A stretch of DNA of 11,586 bases from an uncultured Planctomycetota bacterium. GTDB taxonomy: Bacteria; Planctomycetota; Phycisphaerae; Sedimentisphaerales; Anaerobacaceae. Below are positions 5,746-11,586 of the stretch, one piece after another. Location of the stretch: NCBI GenBank assembly GCA_903927855.1, contig CAIYOL010000266.1:1-11586 (forward strand). The letters are read 5' to 3'. The notes beneath the pieces are model-generated. The model was not told the DNA's origin, did not search any database, and worked only from the letters and a program-made list of their open reading frames with translations. Position 1 is the stretch's first letter; every line of letters begins with the position of its first letter. The translations under genes and the position numbers were made by a program.

Positions 5746-6735
5746 ATGACTTTGAGTATTTTACTGCTGATAGTTCTGTCGCTGTTCTTTGATTTTCTGA
5801 ACGGTTTTCATGACTCAGCCAATTCCATCGCCACGGTTGTCTCCACTGGCGTTCTGCGGCCGCGATACGCTGTGCTTTGGGCGGCATTTTTTAACTTTAT
5901 CGCTTTTCTGTTTTTTGGCCTCCACGTCGCCAATACTATGGGTAAGGGCATCATCGACATCGCGATTGTGGACAAGGGGATTATTTTAGGCACCCTTATC
6001 GGCGCCTGCGGTTGGAACGTGATTACGTGGTATTTAGGACTGCCGGTCAGTTCCTCCCATGCTCTTATCGGCGGGTTGATTGGCGCGGCGCTCGTTAAGA
6101 TAGGGCCGCAGGCCCTGGTCTGGCATGGAATTATGAAGACGGTAATCTTCATCTTCGTTTCACCGGTCATGGGGCTTTTTTTGGGGATTGTTTTCGGCAA
6201 CGCCGTCTATTGGGCCTTCCGAAGAGCCACACCTCGGAAGGTCGACCATCTTTTCCGCAAAGGTCAGCTCTTCTCGGCGGCATTCTACAGTATGGGGCAC
6301 GGCGGCAACGATGCGCAAAAAACCATGGGCATTATCGCCAGTCTGCTTTTCAGCGCCGGCCTGCTGGGCAAGACATTTCATATACCTTTGGCTGTAGTGC
6401 TCCTCTGCCATGCCGCCATTGCTCTGGGGACTATGTTTGGCGGCTGGCGGATTGTCAAGACGATGGGGCAGAAGGTGGCCAAACTGAAACCGGTGGATGG
6501 TTTTTGTGCGGAATCCAGCGCCGCCCTGACATTGCTGATTTCAACCGTCTTTGGCATTCCGGTTAGCACGACGCACACCATCACCGGGGCAATTATGGGA
6601 GTGGGGTCGCTGCGGCGGCTCAGCGCCGTCCGCTGGGGTGTGGCCGGCCGTATTGTCTGGGCTTGGGTCTTGACTATTCCGGCTTCCGCTGCGATGTCGG
6701 CGCTGGCTTACAGTCTGGCAGGGCGGTTCATTTAG
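5746..6735 (+). CDS. pit: Low-affinity inorganic phosphate transporter, PiT family
   Basis: A 329-residue integral membrane protein with about 9-10 hydrophobic segments. It carries both inverted halves of the PiT signature: GFHDSAN (20-26) with PVSSSHA (100-106), and GHGGNDA (184-190) with PVSTTHT (272-278). PiT proteins move phosphate (as metal phosphate in many bacteria) with protons or sodium across the inner membrane. It is much shorter than E. coli PitA (about 500 residues) because the hydrophilic loop between the halves is short (roughly 155-175), as in other compact bacterial PiTs. It forms an operon with the DUF47 gene 2 bases upstream and ends 37 bases from the end of the convergent dnaX; I see no clear terminator in that gap. 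Coupling ion and specificity are not readable from the sequence. Confidence 0.95.
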   Translation: MTLSILLLIVLSLFFDFLNGFHDSANSIATVVSTGVLRPRYAVLWAAFFNFIAFLFFGLHVANTMGKGIIDIAIVDKGIILGTLIGACGWNVITWYLGLPVSSSHALIGGLIGAALVKIGPQALVWHGIMKTVIFIFVSPVMGLFLGIVFGNAVYWAFRRATPRKVDHLFRKGQLFSAAFYSMGHGGNDAQKTMGIIASLLFSAGLLGKTFHIPLAVVLLCHAAIALGTMFGGWRIVKTMGQKVAKLKPVDGFCAESSAALTLLISTVFGIPVSTTHTITGAIMGVGSLRRLSAVRWGVAGRIVWAWVLTIPASAAMSALAYSLAGRFI

Positions 6736-6772
6736 AGCATGCCGTAGTGAGGTGCCTGATTAATGTATTAGC

Positions 6773-8479
6773 TTAGTCCCGCTGGTTTTCATCGATGCCG
6801 GTGATAGTTGCGTCGAGTCCCATCAGGATGGTTTTTACCGCCGGGTCGTTAATCAGTTCAGCTCTTTTTTGCCCGATGGTTTTAGGCTGATTTGCGGAAG
6901 GGGTTGTCTGCGTTTGCGTATTAGCAGCGGTTTCGAACTTCACCTCTAAATCTTTCCCGCAATGTTCGCTTAATATGGATTGTATTTGCGCAGCCCGGCT
7001 GTTGCTTTCGCACATTTTTTTCTGCACTTCGGCGGAGGCCGGGAAAGTAATTGTCAGCAATCTGTTATCGAATCGGGTTGGTTCAGCAGAGGTTAATAAT
7101 CCCCCGGTACCGTTGCCGAGTTTGGCGGTGATAATTTTTAAAATATTTTGCCAATCGTCTTTTATTGATTGTATATCATTTACCCCGGGCAAATCGGTTT
7201 TTTTATCTGCTGCGGGCGCGGTCGGCTTGTTTGTAACTGTGGTAGTTGTGTTTGGATTAGCTATTTGCTTTTTTTTTATCGGGACTGCGGCAGTGCCTGC
7301 CTGTCTCGGCAAGGCCTCGCTTTGACGGACGCCCTGACGAGTGGGGTAGGTCTTCAACTGCGAAAGAAGCTCATCGACGTTCAGGAAATGCTCGCTTAAG
7401 GCAAATCGCAGCAGCGAAGCGTCTAAAAGTGCCCTCGGCGTGTCGCTGTTTTTGAGCGTCCATCGCAATCTCTCAAGCGTGGTTATATTGTAGATAAGGG
7501 CTGCGACATCAAATTTTTCAGCCAACCGGCCGGCCTGCTGTCGCTGCTCAGCAGTCAAAACCAGAAGTTCGCTTTCAGCCCCGGCGGATTTTATCACCAT
7601 TAAATCCCGCATATATTCGATGAGCGAATCGGCAAGCTGCACTTCGCCTAATCCGGCGTTGATTAAGTCCTCTGTCGCAGCAAGTGTTCCGGCAGCGTCG
7701 CTGTCGCCGATTTTGGCGATGAGATTATAGATTTTTTCGCTGTTCGGACAGCCGAGAAATTCCTCAAGCAGTTTGGCGCTCAAAGGTTCGACGCCTGTGC
7801 TTATTAATCTATCCAGCAGGCTCAGGCCGTCTCTCATCGAGCCGTTCGCCATTTTCGCCAACTGTAAGATTAAATCCTCCTCGTATTTTATTTTCTCCTG
7901 TTCGAGGATGGATTTGAGCTGGCCGGCGATAAGGTTGGGGTTTATATTGTTAAAATCGAATCTCTGGCATCTGGACTGAATTGTGGGGATAACTTTGTTC
8001 GGCTCGGTGGTTGCGAAAATGAACTTAACGTGGCTGGGCGGCTCTTCCAGTATTTTCAGTAGTGCATTGAACGCACCGGGGCTAAGCATATGAACCTCAT
8101 CGATGATGTAGATTTTGAATCTGGCTCGTGCCGGTCGATAAATCGCGTTCTCACGGAGCTTTCGGACTTCGTCGACGCCGTTGTTCGACGCCCCATCTAT
8201 CTCAATAACGTCTATGTCTTCGCCGAGATTAATTGCTATGCAGCTTTCGCACTTGCAGCACGGCTCCATGGTAGGGGCCTCAACGGATAGGCAATTAAGG
8301 GCTTTAGCGAGAATCCTCGCCATAGTTGTTTTGCCGATGCCGCGGGTGCCCGTGAAAAGATACGCGTGTGCGACCTTGCCGGTTTTTATGGCGTTTTTGA
8401 GTGTTTGCGAAATCGGGTTTTGGCCGACAACGTCATCAAACGTCTGCGAACGATATTTTCGTGCTAAAACCGTGTACAT
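6773..8479 (-). CDS. dnaX: DNA polymerase III subunits gamma and tau, DnaX
   Basis: A 568-residue AAA+ clamp-loader subunit. Walker A GTRGIGKTT (44-52); zinc site with Cys63, Cys74, Cys77 and Cys80; Walker B IYIIDEVH (123-130); the LLKILEEPP segment; and sensor/arginine-finger region ending IQSRCQRFDF near 170. Domains II-III run to about 370. A Pro/Thr/Lys-rich linker (about 385-430) leads to the tau-specific C-terminal part. The linker is encoded by a run of nine A (7269-7277): slippage either way meets a stop within three codons, giving a gamma-like protein of about 405-407 residues. Loads the sliding clamp and, as tau, ties the polymerase to the helicase. The ATG lies 20 bases after the SRP RNA with no clear ribosome site or terminator between, so co-transcription is likely. 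Confidence 0.96.
   Translation of the reverse strand: MYTVLARKYRSQTFDDVVGQNPISQTLKNAIKTGKVAHAYLFTGTRGIGKTTMARILAKALNCLSVEAPTMEPCCKCESCIAINLGEDIDVIEIDGASNNGVDEVRKLRENAIYRPARARFKIYIIDEVHMLSPGAFNALLKILEEPPSHVKFIFATTEPNKVIPTIQSRCQRFDFNNINPNLIAGQLKSILEQEKIKYEEDLILQLAKMANGSMRDGLSLLDRLISTGVEPLSAKLLEEFLGCPNSEKIYNLIAKIGDSDAAGTLAATEDLINAGLGEVQLADSLIEYMRDLMVIKSAGAESELLVLTAEQRQQAGRLAEKFDVAALIYNITTLERLRWTLKNSDTPRALLDASLLRFALSEHFLNVDELLSQLKTYPTRQGVRQSEALPRQAGTAAVPIKKKQIANPNTTTTVTNKPTAPAADKKTDLPGVNDIQSIKDDWQNILKIITAKLGNGTGGLLTSAEPTRFDNRLLTITFPASAEVQKKMCESNSRAAQIQSILSEHCGKDLEVKFETAANTQTQTTPSANQPKTIGQKRAELINDPAVKTILMGLDATITGIDENQRD
7257..7279 (-). promoter_or_regulatory. Slippery A9 site in dnaX (programmed slippage candidate)
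   Basis: Minus-strand codons ATA AAA AAA AAG contain nine consecutive A and include the heptamers A-AAA-AAA and A-AAA-AAG. In the -1 frame GCA AAT AGC is followed by TAA (7257-7259); in the +1 frame AGC AAA is followed by TAG (7261-7263). The site falls at residue 401, in the linker after the clamp-loader domains, where gamma ends in other bacteria. No upstream Shine-Dalgarno-like stimulator or strong downstream hairpin is evident, which fits transcriptional slippage as in Thermus better than the E. coli ribosomal mechanism. Confidence 0.65.
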
Positions 8480-8499
8480 TTTTGAATGATTACAAAGGT

Positions 8500-8595
8500 G
8501 GCCGGGTTTGCCACAGCACAGCCAAATCCACGCTTATGGCTGCTCGGTTCCCCGCCTGACCAGTTTCACGGGCTCGGCCTGCATGGGACCCGGCC
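8500..8595 (-). ncRNA. ffs: Signal recognition particle RNA, small bacterial (4.5S) type
   Basis: On the minus strand the RNA begins GGCCGGGU and ends ACCCGGCC, a perfect 8-bp closing stem, giving about 96 nt. In the middle is the SRP domain IV hairpin: GGUCAGG, a CGG/CCG stem capped by a GGAA tetraloop, then AGCAGCC, with the same segment lengths as E. coli 4.5S RNA, followed by the common AUAAG. This is the Ffh-binding core, used in co-translational membrane targeting. Linkage to dnaX, here 20 bases downstream, is also seen in other bacteria. There is no Alu domain. The ends are set from the closing stem and may differ by a few bases. An AATAAT -10-like box at 8605-8610 (minus strand) is plausibly placed, but its -35 is poor. 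Confidence 0.93.
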
Positions 8596-8607
8596 AAAAA
8601 ATTTATT

Positions 8608-8684
8608 ATTGACTATTTTCTATTGACTATTTTTAATTTGGTTGTTTCTTTAATGATAAGTGAATAGTGCTCAATAATCAATAG
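8608..8684. repeat. Direct and inverted ATTGACTATT repeats
   Basis: ATTGACTATTTT occurs at 8608-8619 and again at 8622-8633 (14-base period). CTATTGACTATT (8620-8631) has an inverted partner at 8673-8684 with 11 of 12 matches. The cluster fills the space between the SRP RNA and the ferredoxin gene and overlaps the probable promoters in both directions. Confidence 0.55.
8609..8637 (+). promoter_or_regulatory. Probable promoter of the ferredoxin gene
   Basis: TTGACT (8609-8614), a 17-base spacer, and TTTAAT (8632-8637), 5 of 6 matches in each box. It would give a leader of about 70 bases. The -35 is part of the direct repeat, so a second TTGACT copy lies 14 bases downstream without a well-spaced -10. 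Confidence 0.45.
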
Positions 8685-8713
8685 TAAACGACTGATTTCG
8701 AGGGGTATTTGTC

Positions 8714-8896
8714 ATGAAAGTCAGAATCGAAGATACGTGTACTTCCTGCGGATTATGTGTGGATACCTGCCCGGAGGTCTTCGAGATGGGGCCGGATATG
8801 GCGCAGGTCCTCGTCGATGAGGTTCCGCCCGAATTCGAGGAAGCCGTTCAGCAGGCCGCTGAAGAGTGCCCGGTTGAGGCAATTATCGTTGAGTAG
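8714..8896 (+). CDS. Small [4Fe-4S] ferredoxin
   Basis: A 60-residue single-cluster ferredoxin, the usual size. Cluster ligands are Cys9, Cys12, Cys15 (CTSCGLC) and Cys52 (ECPVEAI). Cys19 (DTCPE) is the residue that in related ferredoxins forms a disulfide with a Cys near position 43; that partner is missing here. The protein is strongly acidic, as expected for a low-potential electron carrier in the cytoplasm. The ribosome site is GAGGGG, 8 bases before the ATG. It ends one base before the end of the convergent proC gene. The electron donor and acceptor cannot be told from the neighbours. Confidence 0.94.
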   Translation: MKVRIEDTCTSCGLCVDTCPEVFEMGPDMAQVLVDEVPPEFEEAVQQAAEECPVEAIIVE

Positions 8897-8897
8897 G

Positions 8898-9707
8898 TCA
8901 GGCAGATAATTCCCTGCTTCTGTCGCGGGCTTTTTTGATTGCCGCTTCGACCAGCAGGCTGAAATTACCTTCTGCCAGGACATTAACCGCTGCCTCGGTT
9001 GTGCCGCCGGGCGAGGTAACTTTCTGGCGTAGCTTCACGGGACTTTCACCGTTTTTATCCGCCTCAATAGCAAGCATTCCCGCGCCTTTGGCAGTCTGGA
9101 GGACCAAATCCTTTGCCACATCATCAGGCAGGCCCAATTTGACTGCTGCCTTTATCATTTCCTCCATTAAAAGAAAATAATAAGCTGGCCCGCTGCCGCT
9201 TACAGCCGTTACAGCATCGATTAGGTCTTCGTTATCAACGATAACCGCCTGCCCAACCGCTGAAAAGATTGATTTGGCCTTCTTCAGCATCGGTTTCGCT
9301 TTAGCATTGGCGAATAGTGCGCTGGCCCCTTCGCCGATTAAGGCCGGGGTGTTCGGCATTGCGCGAACTATCGCGACATTGCCCAGAACGTCGGCTATTC
9401 GGCTGGTTTTCACTCCTGCAGCGATGGATATTACTAACTTCTTGCCGCCGACCGCGTCCCTGATGCTTTCCAGCGCCTCGGCCATACTTTGCGGCTTGAC
9501 GCTCAAAACGATAATGTCTGCTTTGCTTACAAGGTCGCGGTTTCCCTTTGCCGGCTTGACCTTATATTTTCTGGCGAGTTGTTTTAAGCGTTCCGGCCGG
9601 ATATCGCTTATGAATATATTGGCGGGTTTGTAAAGGCCGGAGGTTATTATGCCCTTTATCAGGGCTTCAGCCATATTTCCGCTGCCGATAAAGCCGATTG
9701 TGCCCAT
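8898..9707 (-). CDS. proC: Pyrroline-5-carboxylate reductase ProC
   Basis: A 269-residue cytoplasmic enzyme of standard length that reduces 1-pyrroline-5-carboxylate to proline with NAD(P)H, the last step of proline synthesis. The N-terminal Rossmann motif is GFIGSGNMAEA (5-15). Family signatures follow: VLSVKPQ, VRAMPNTPALIGEG, AVSGSGPAYYFLLMEEM, and VTSPGGTTEAAV in the helical dimerisation domain. The start ATG has AAGGA 7 bases upstream. A probable promoter stands about 50 bases further up. The gene ends a single base from the stop of the convergent ferredoxin gene, leaving no room for a terminator between them. No other proline genes are present. Confidence 0.96.
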   Translation of the reverse strand: MGTIGFIGSGNMAEALIKGIITSGLYKPANIFISDIRPERLKQLARKYKVKPAKGNRDLVSKADIIVLSVKPQSMAEALESIRDAVGGKKLVISIAAGVKTSRIADVLGNVAIVRAMPNTPALIGEGASALFANAKAKPMLKKAKSIFSAVGQAVIVDNEDLIDAVTAVSGSGPAYYFLLMEEMIKAAVKLGLPDDVAKDLVLQTAKGAGMLAIEADKNGESPVKLRQKVTSPGGTTEAAVNVLAEGNFSLLVEAAIKKARDRSRELSA

Positions 9708-9752
9708 CGATTTGTCCTTTTTAAAATTGCACCTGTTTCTATAACCTTAGTA

Positions 9753-9781
9753 AATATAGAATTAGGCGGGGATAATAGCAA
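9753..9781 (-). promoter_or_regulatory. Probable proC promoter
   Basis: On the minus strand: TTGCTA (9776-9781), a 17-base spacer, and TATATT (9753-9758). Transcription would start near 9746, about 40 bases before the proC ATG. Confidence 0.5.
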
Positions 9782-9872
9782 TGCAAAAAACGTCTTTACT
9801 CCCTCAGTACAGGACACAAATTGGGGCCGGCTTCCTGAAAAACCGGTCCATTCGAAATGCAAAAAAGTTCTC

Positions 9873-9899
9873 TTGACATTGACCGTGGTTTTTTATAAT
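9873..9899 (+). promoter_or_regulatory. Promoter overlapping the zinc-ribbon gene start
   Basis: Perfect TTGACA (9873-9878) and perfect TATAAT (9894-9899), separated by 15 bases, shorter than the ideal 17. The -10 overlaps an in-frame ATG at 9898, so that ATG would not be in the transcript; the next ATG, at 9910, would lie 3-4 bases from the expected start. Confidence 0.5.
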
Positions 9900-9909
9900 G
9901 ATTCACGAT

Positions 9910-10113
9910 ATGGAAAAAGCTGAGAAAAGAGCCGAATCAGTACTAAAGCAGAGAACTTATTGTGTAGCCTGTAGTACTAAATCCCTGCATATGGTCGTTT
10001 TCAGAGACCAGGAGAAGGTAACAATTGAGTGCGGCCGCTGTGGATTTAGAAGCAATCGCTTTTGCCGTATACCAGCAGGGAAATCACCCACCGCACAGTC
10101 AGTTCAAGGTTAA
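9910..10113 (+). CDS. Small zinc-ribbon protein of unknown function
   Basis: A 67-residue protein. An N-terminal charged helix (MEKAEKRAES) is followed by a clear four-Cys zinc ribbon: YCVACST and, about 22 residues on, ECGRCGF. A further Cys follows in RFC. Such ribbons occur in RNA-polymerase-associated, ribosome-associated and regulatory proteins, and the sequence does not say which. I chose ATG 9910 over ATG 9898 because the latter is inside a perfect TATAAT; if that promoter is not used the protein would gain four residues (MIHD). Neither start has a ribosome site, which fits a leaderless mRNA. Its stop codon overlaps the end of the remnant on the opposite strand. Confidence 0.6.
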   Translation: MEKAEKRAESVLKQRTYCVACSTKSLHMVVFRDQEKVTIECGRCGFRSNRFCRIPAGKSPTAQSVQG

Positions 10114-10271
10114 AATATAGTGAAGGTTTCATCTTCGAACTTCATGGGAAACTTACTGTCCAGGAACGTCGCATCTAATACTAACGGGCCGGTGGTCAGC
10201 GCATACGGTTCGCCGACAGCCACAGGCCCGCCACGAAATGCCATAGATGCCCCCGCCGGTAGGTCGAGATT
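10110..10271 (-). pseudogene. Remnant repeating the C-terminus of the neighbouring lipoprotein
   Basis: The minus-strand frame is open from just after a TGA (10272-10274) to TAA at 10110. It encodes about 53 residues, ending in LDATFLDSKFPMKFEDETF. This aligns with the lipoprotein C-terminus (SDETFVDGKFTIKFE) in the same frame: D-x-T-F-x-D-x-K-F-x-x-K-F-E. At DNA level 40 of 48 aligned bases match (10134 onward versus 10632 onward). It has no convincing start; an ATG at 10244 preceded by GGGGG would give 44 residues. The most likely reading is the tail of a decayed or truncated paralogue. A short functional peptide cannot be ruled out. Its stop overlaps the end of the convergent zinc-ribbon gene. 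Confidence 0.5.
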
Positions 10272-10283
10272 TCACAATTGTGA
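10272..10283. repeat. 12-bp perfect palindrome TCACAATTGTGA
   Basis: Lies between the small membrane ORF and the lipoprotein-tail remnant. It is symmetrical enough for a regulator site, but it is downstream of the nearest gene start and has no obvious target. Confidence 0.3.
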
Positions 10284-10320
10284 GGGCAATTTTTGACTTT
10301 TTTGTTTTACCCCTACCTTG

Positions 10321-10419
10321 TTAGCGTACAAGCGTACAAACAAGATATAAGGCAATACCCGCTACAGCAATTAACACAGTCCACTTTAATGAATCGGATT
10401 TTTCAAATCTATCAAACAT
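10321..10419 (-). CDS. 32-residue single-pass membrane peptide
   Basis: The minus-strand ATG at 10419 has a near-ideal ribosome site (TAGGAGAAAG) ending 4 bases upstream. The peptide starts with a charged, soluble head (MFDRFEKSDSLKW), then a hydrophobic helix of about 17 residues (TVLIAVAGIALYLVCTL), ending in VR. This is the usual plan of bacterial small membrane proteins. It lies 200 bases downstream of the lipoprotein gene on the same strand. I know no family for it. The combination of a strong ribosome site, ATG, a charged head and an uninterrupted membrane helix supports a real gene, but at this length chance cannot be excluded. Confidence 0.55.
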   Translation of the reverse strand: MFDRFEKSDSLKWTVLIAVAGIALYLVCTLVR

Positions 10420-10619
10420 TTTCTTTCTCCTACTAAAAACAGCATGACTTTTTCAGAAAATTACTCCGCAATTGATTTGTAGAAATACTATCGGCTTTTC
10501 GTCAGCCACGTATAAGCAAAGAATCGCTCTTTTGACCGGTTCGCGTTAATATGGGACGTTATGGTTAAAATCGGGCCGCCTTTTACGAAGTTTGCTTCTT
10601 TAACTGTCTTTAGTCAGCG
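10420..10619. other. Spacer between small membrane ORF and lipoprotein gene
   Basis: AT-rich, without a clear terminator for the lipoprotein gene. A weak GAAG/CTTC stem sits near 10589-10600. No promoter of good quality for the membrane ORF was found. Confidence 0.3.
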
Positions 10620-11348
10620 TTAACGTACCAATTCGAACTTAATGGTGAACTTACCGTCTACGAACGTCTCATCTGATACTCGAAAATGGGCCGGCTCAGA
10701 TGTTGTTGTTCCTTCTTCAATAACAATATTCTTTGAAGCGCAGATTTCTTCTATTTGTTTCAGCATCCATTGCCTCGCTTCTGGTCCTTTGCCTTTTACA
10801 GATATATAACCCGTTTTTGTTGCTGCGTCGTATTTAAACTCGACTGGCTCGGCTGCCTTTGGCGGGATGTTAGTCTCTTGGCTGTACTTTGGCGGCTCCC
10901 CGCTGGCTGCAGGTGTGCTCGGATGGTTGGCAATGGCCTTCTTTGTTTTTTCTATGAATTGTTCCGCCTCTTCATTAGGCATACCAAAAGTAAATGTAAA
11001 ATTATTTCCTCCCTGGTCTTTTCCGCTGCCCCATCCCGAAGCGCAGGACAAGCAGGTAAATTCAGCATTTACTATGCGTCCATCGTCAAATGTTAGTAAC
11101 ACATTTCCCTTTGTGCCCTCACAATTAAAAGACGGAGACATATAAGTTAACCAGGAGCTCCCCTTGGCGGTGGTTTTGCTGTTAACACCTTGTACTTTGA
11201 TTTCGGAAGTGCCTGTGAACAAACTTTGAGTCGCCGTCCCTTTGAAAGTCTCATTATATTCGTCAAAAGAGCCTACGACAGGATAGGTAACGCAACCTTG
11301 GGAAAAAAGTAATAGCAGAGGCAGGAAGAGCCATATTGCCTTATTCAT
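10620..11348 (-). CDS. Predicted lipoprotein of unknown function
   Basis: A 242-residue protein. Residues 1-18 form a signal peptide (MNKAIWLFLPLLLLFSQ) followed by GC-V; Cys19 is the likely lipid-attachment residue, though SQG before it is a loose lipobox. The first half is a Gly/Thr-rich beta domain (about 25-122) with three Cys (one in FNCEG, two in FTCLSCAS) and the phrase LLTFDDGRIV. A Pro/Ala-rich linker (about 140-168) leads to a second domain (FKYDAATKTGYISVKG to the end) with an alpha helix and a final beta strand. I do not recognise either domain. The ATG has AGGGAGATG just upstream as ribosome site. Likely anchored in the cell envelope. A second copy of its C-terminal strand lies at 10110-10200, so it belongs to a small paralogue group. 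Confidence 0.82.
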   Translation of the reverse strand: MNKAIWLFLPLLLLFSQGCVTYPVVGSFDEYNETFKGTATQSLFTGTSEIKVQGVNSKTTAKGSSWLTYMSPSFNCEGTKGNVLLTFDDGRIVNAEFTCLSCASGWGSGKDQGGNNFTFTFGMPNEEAEQFIEKTKKAIANHPSTPAASGEPPKYSQETNIPPKAAEPVEFKYDAATKTGYISVKGKGPEARQWMLKQIEEICASKNIVIEEGTTTSEPAHFRVSDETFVDGKFTIKFELVR

Positions 11349-11420
11349 ATTACATCTCCCTTTCGAAATTGCCCTGAAACTCGACTTTGAGAATCCGCAT
11401 TTCTTTTTCGGCTTTCCGCC

Positions 11421-11586
11421 GTGCTGCTCACCCTGGACGCGCGGCAGCCGTTCCCCCCTCCGTCGGAGAGAATACTTTACGATCCAAGCGACTGGTCGCT
11501 GCTGTTCGCAAATCCGGTGCGCAATCCCCCGCGGCAGGAAAAGAGCGCGTCCACCGTCCCGTCAGTCGGCGGCTATTCCACGCAAG
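11421..11586 (+). CDS. Possible start of a GC-rich gene, cut by window edge
   Basis: One plus-strand frame stays open from a GTG at 11421 to the edge (55 codons). Third codon positions are G or C in 42 of 55 codons, clearly higher than in the competing plus frame, and the peptide (SERILYDPSDWSLLFANP) looks protein-like. There is no ribosome site before the GTG, so the start is uncertain. A minus-strand frame is open too over most of this span. The last 157 bases are about 64% GC, unlike the rest of the window. No family recognised. Confidence 0.25.
   Translation, partial: MLLTLDARQPFPPPSERILYDPSDWSLLFANPVRNPPRQEKSASTVPSVGGYSTQ

Noticed and set aside
8500..8595. Possible tRNA, because of GGTTCCCC-like bases on the plus strand
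   Set aside because: The plus-strand match has no cloverleaf; the minus strand folds as SRP RNA.
9659..9862. 67-codon minus-strand ORF overlapping the proC start
   Set aside because: It overlaps the proC start and promoter in another frame, and lacks a ribosome site.
10272..10300. lac-operator-like AATTGTGAG as vector contamination
   Set aside because: Only about nine bases match and the flanks are unrelated to cloning vectors.

Overview
The window looks like a chromosomal segment of a planctomycete-type bacterium, most likely a Phycisphaerae-like member of Planctomycetota. The taxonomic call is inference. It rests on two PEP-CTERM secreted proteins at the left, a sigma-54 gene, and housekeeping genes interspersed with long intergenic stretches rich in short repeats. 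No phage, transposon, CRISPR array, tRNA or rRNA was found.

Layout. 1-881: a PEP-CTERM protein cut by the left edge, with a strong terminator. 940-1401: a leader region with a probable promoter, hairpins and a tiny ORF, then a second PEP-CTERM gene (1402-2076) and its terminator. 2077-2487: a non-coding stretch with decamer repeats, a hairpin and TACGTTTC-type repeats. 2488-3960 (-): rpoN. 4111-4713 (-): recR with a promoter lying almost on its start codon. 4753-5116: regulatory-looking spacer with an orphan terminator and a LacI-type palindrome. 5117-6735 (+): a PhoU-like (DUF47) protein and a PiT phosphate permease, a two-gene operon. 6773-8479 (-): dnaX, carrying an A9 slippage site. 8500-8595 (-): an SRP (4.5S-type) RNA just upstream of dnaX. 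8714-8896 (+): a [4Fe-4S] ferredoxin. 8898-9707 (-): proC. 9910-10113 (+): a small zinc-ribbon protein. 10110-11348 (-): a predicted lipoprotein, a 32-codon membrane peptide gene, and a remnant repeating the lipoprotein C-terminus. 11421-end: a GC-rich stretch that may be the start of another gene or foreign DNA.

How the genes relate. SRP RNA, DnaX and RecR are often neighbours in bacteria; here the phosphate-uptake pair sits between dnaX and recR on the opposite strand, and no ybaB is present. RpoN provides sigma-54, and the second PEP-CTERM gene has a partial sigma-54-like -24 element, but its -12 element is poor. The DUF47/PiT pair would act together in low-affinity phosphate uptake.

I did not find a clearly new multi-gene system. 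The most checkable points are the dnaX slippage site with stops in both shifted frames, the unlisted SRP RNA, the small membrane ORF, the duplicated lipoprotein tail, and two probable leaderless genes.
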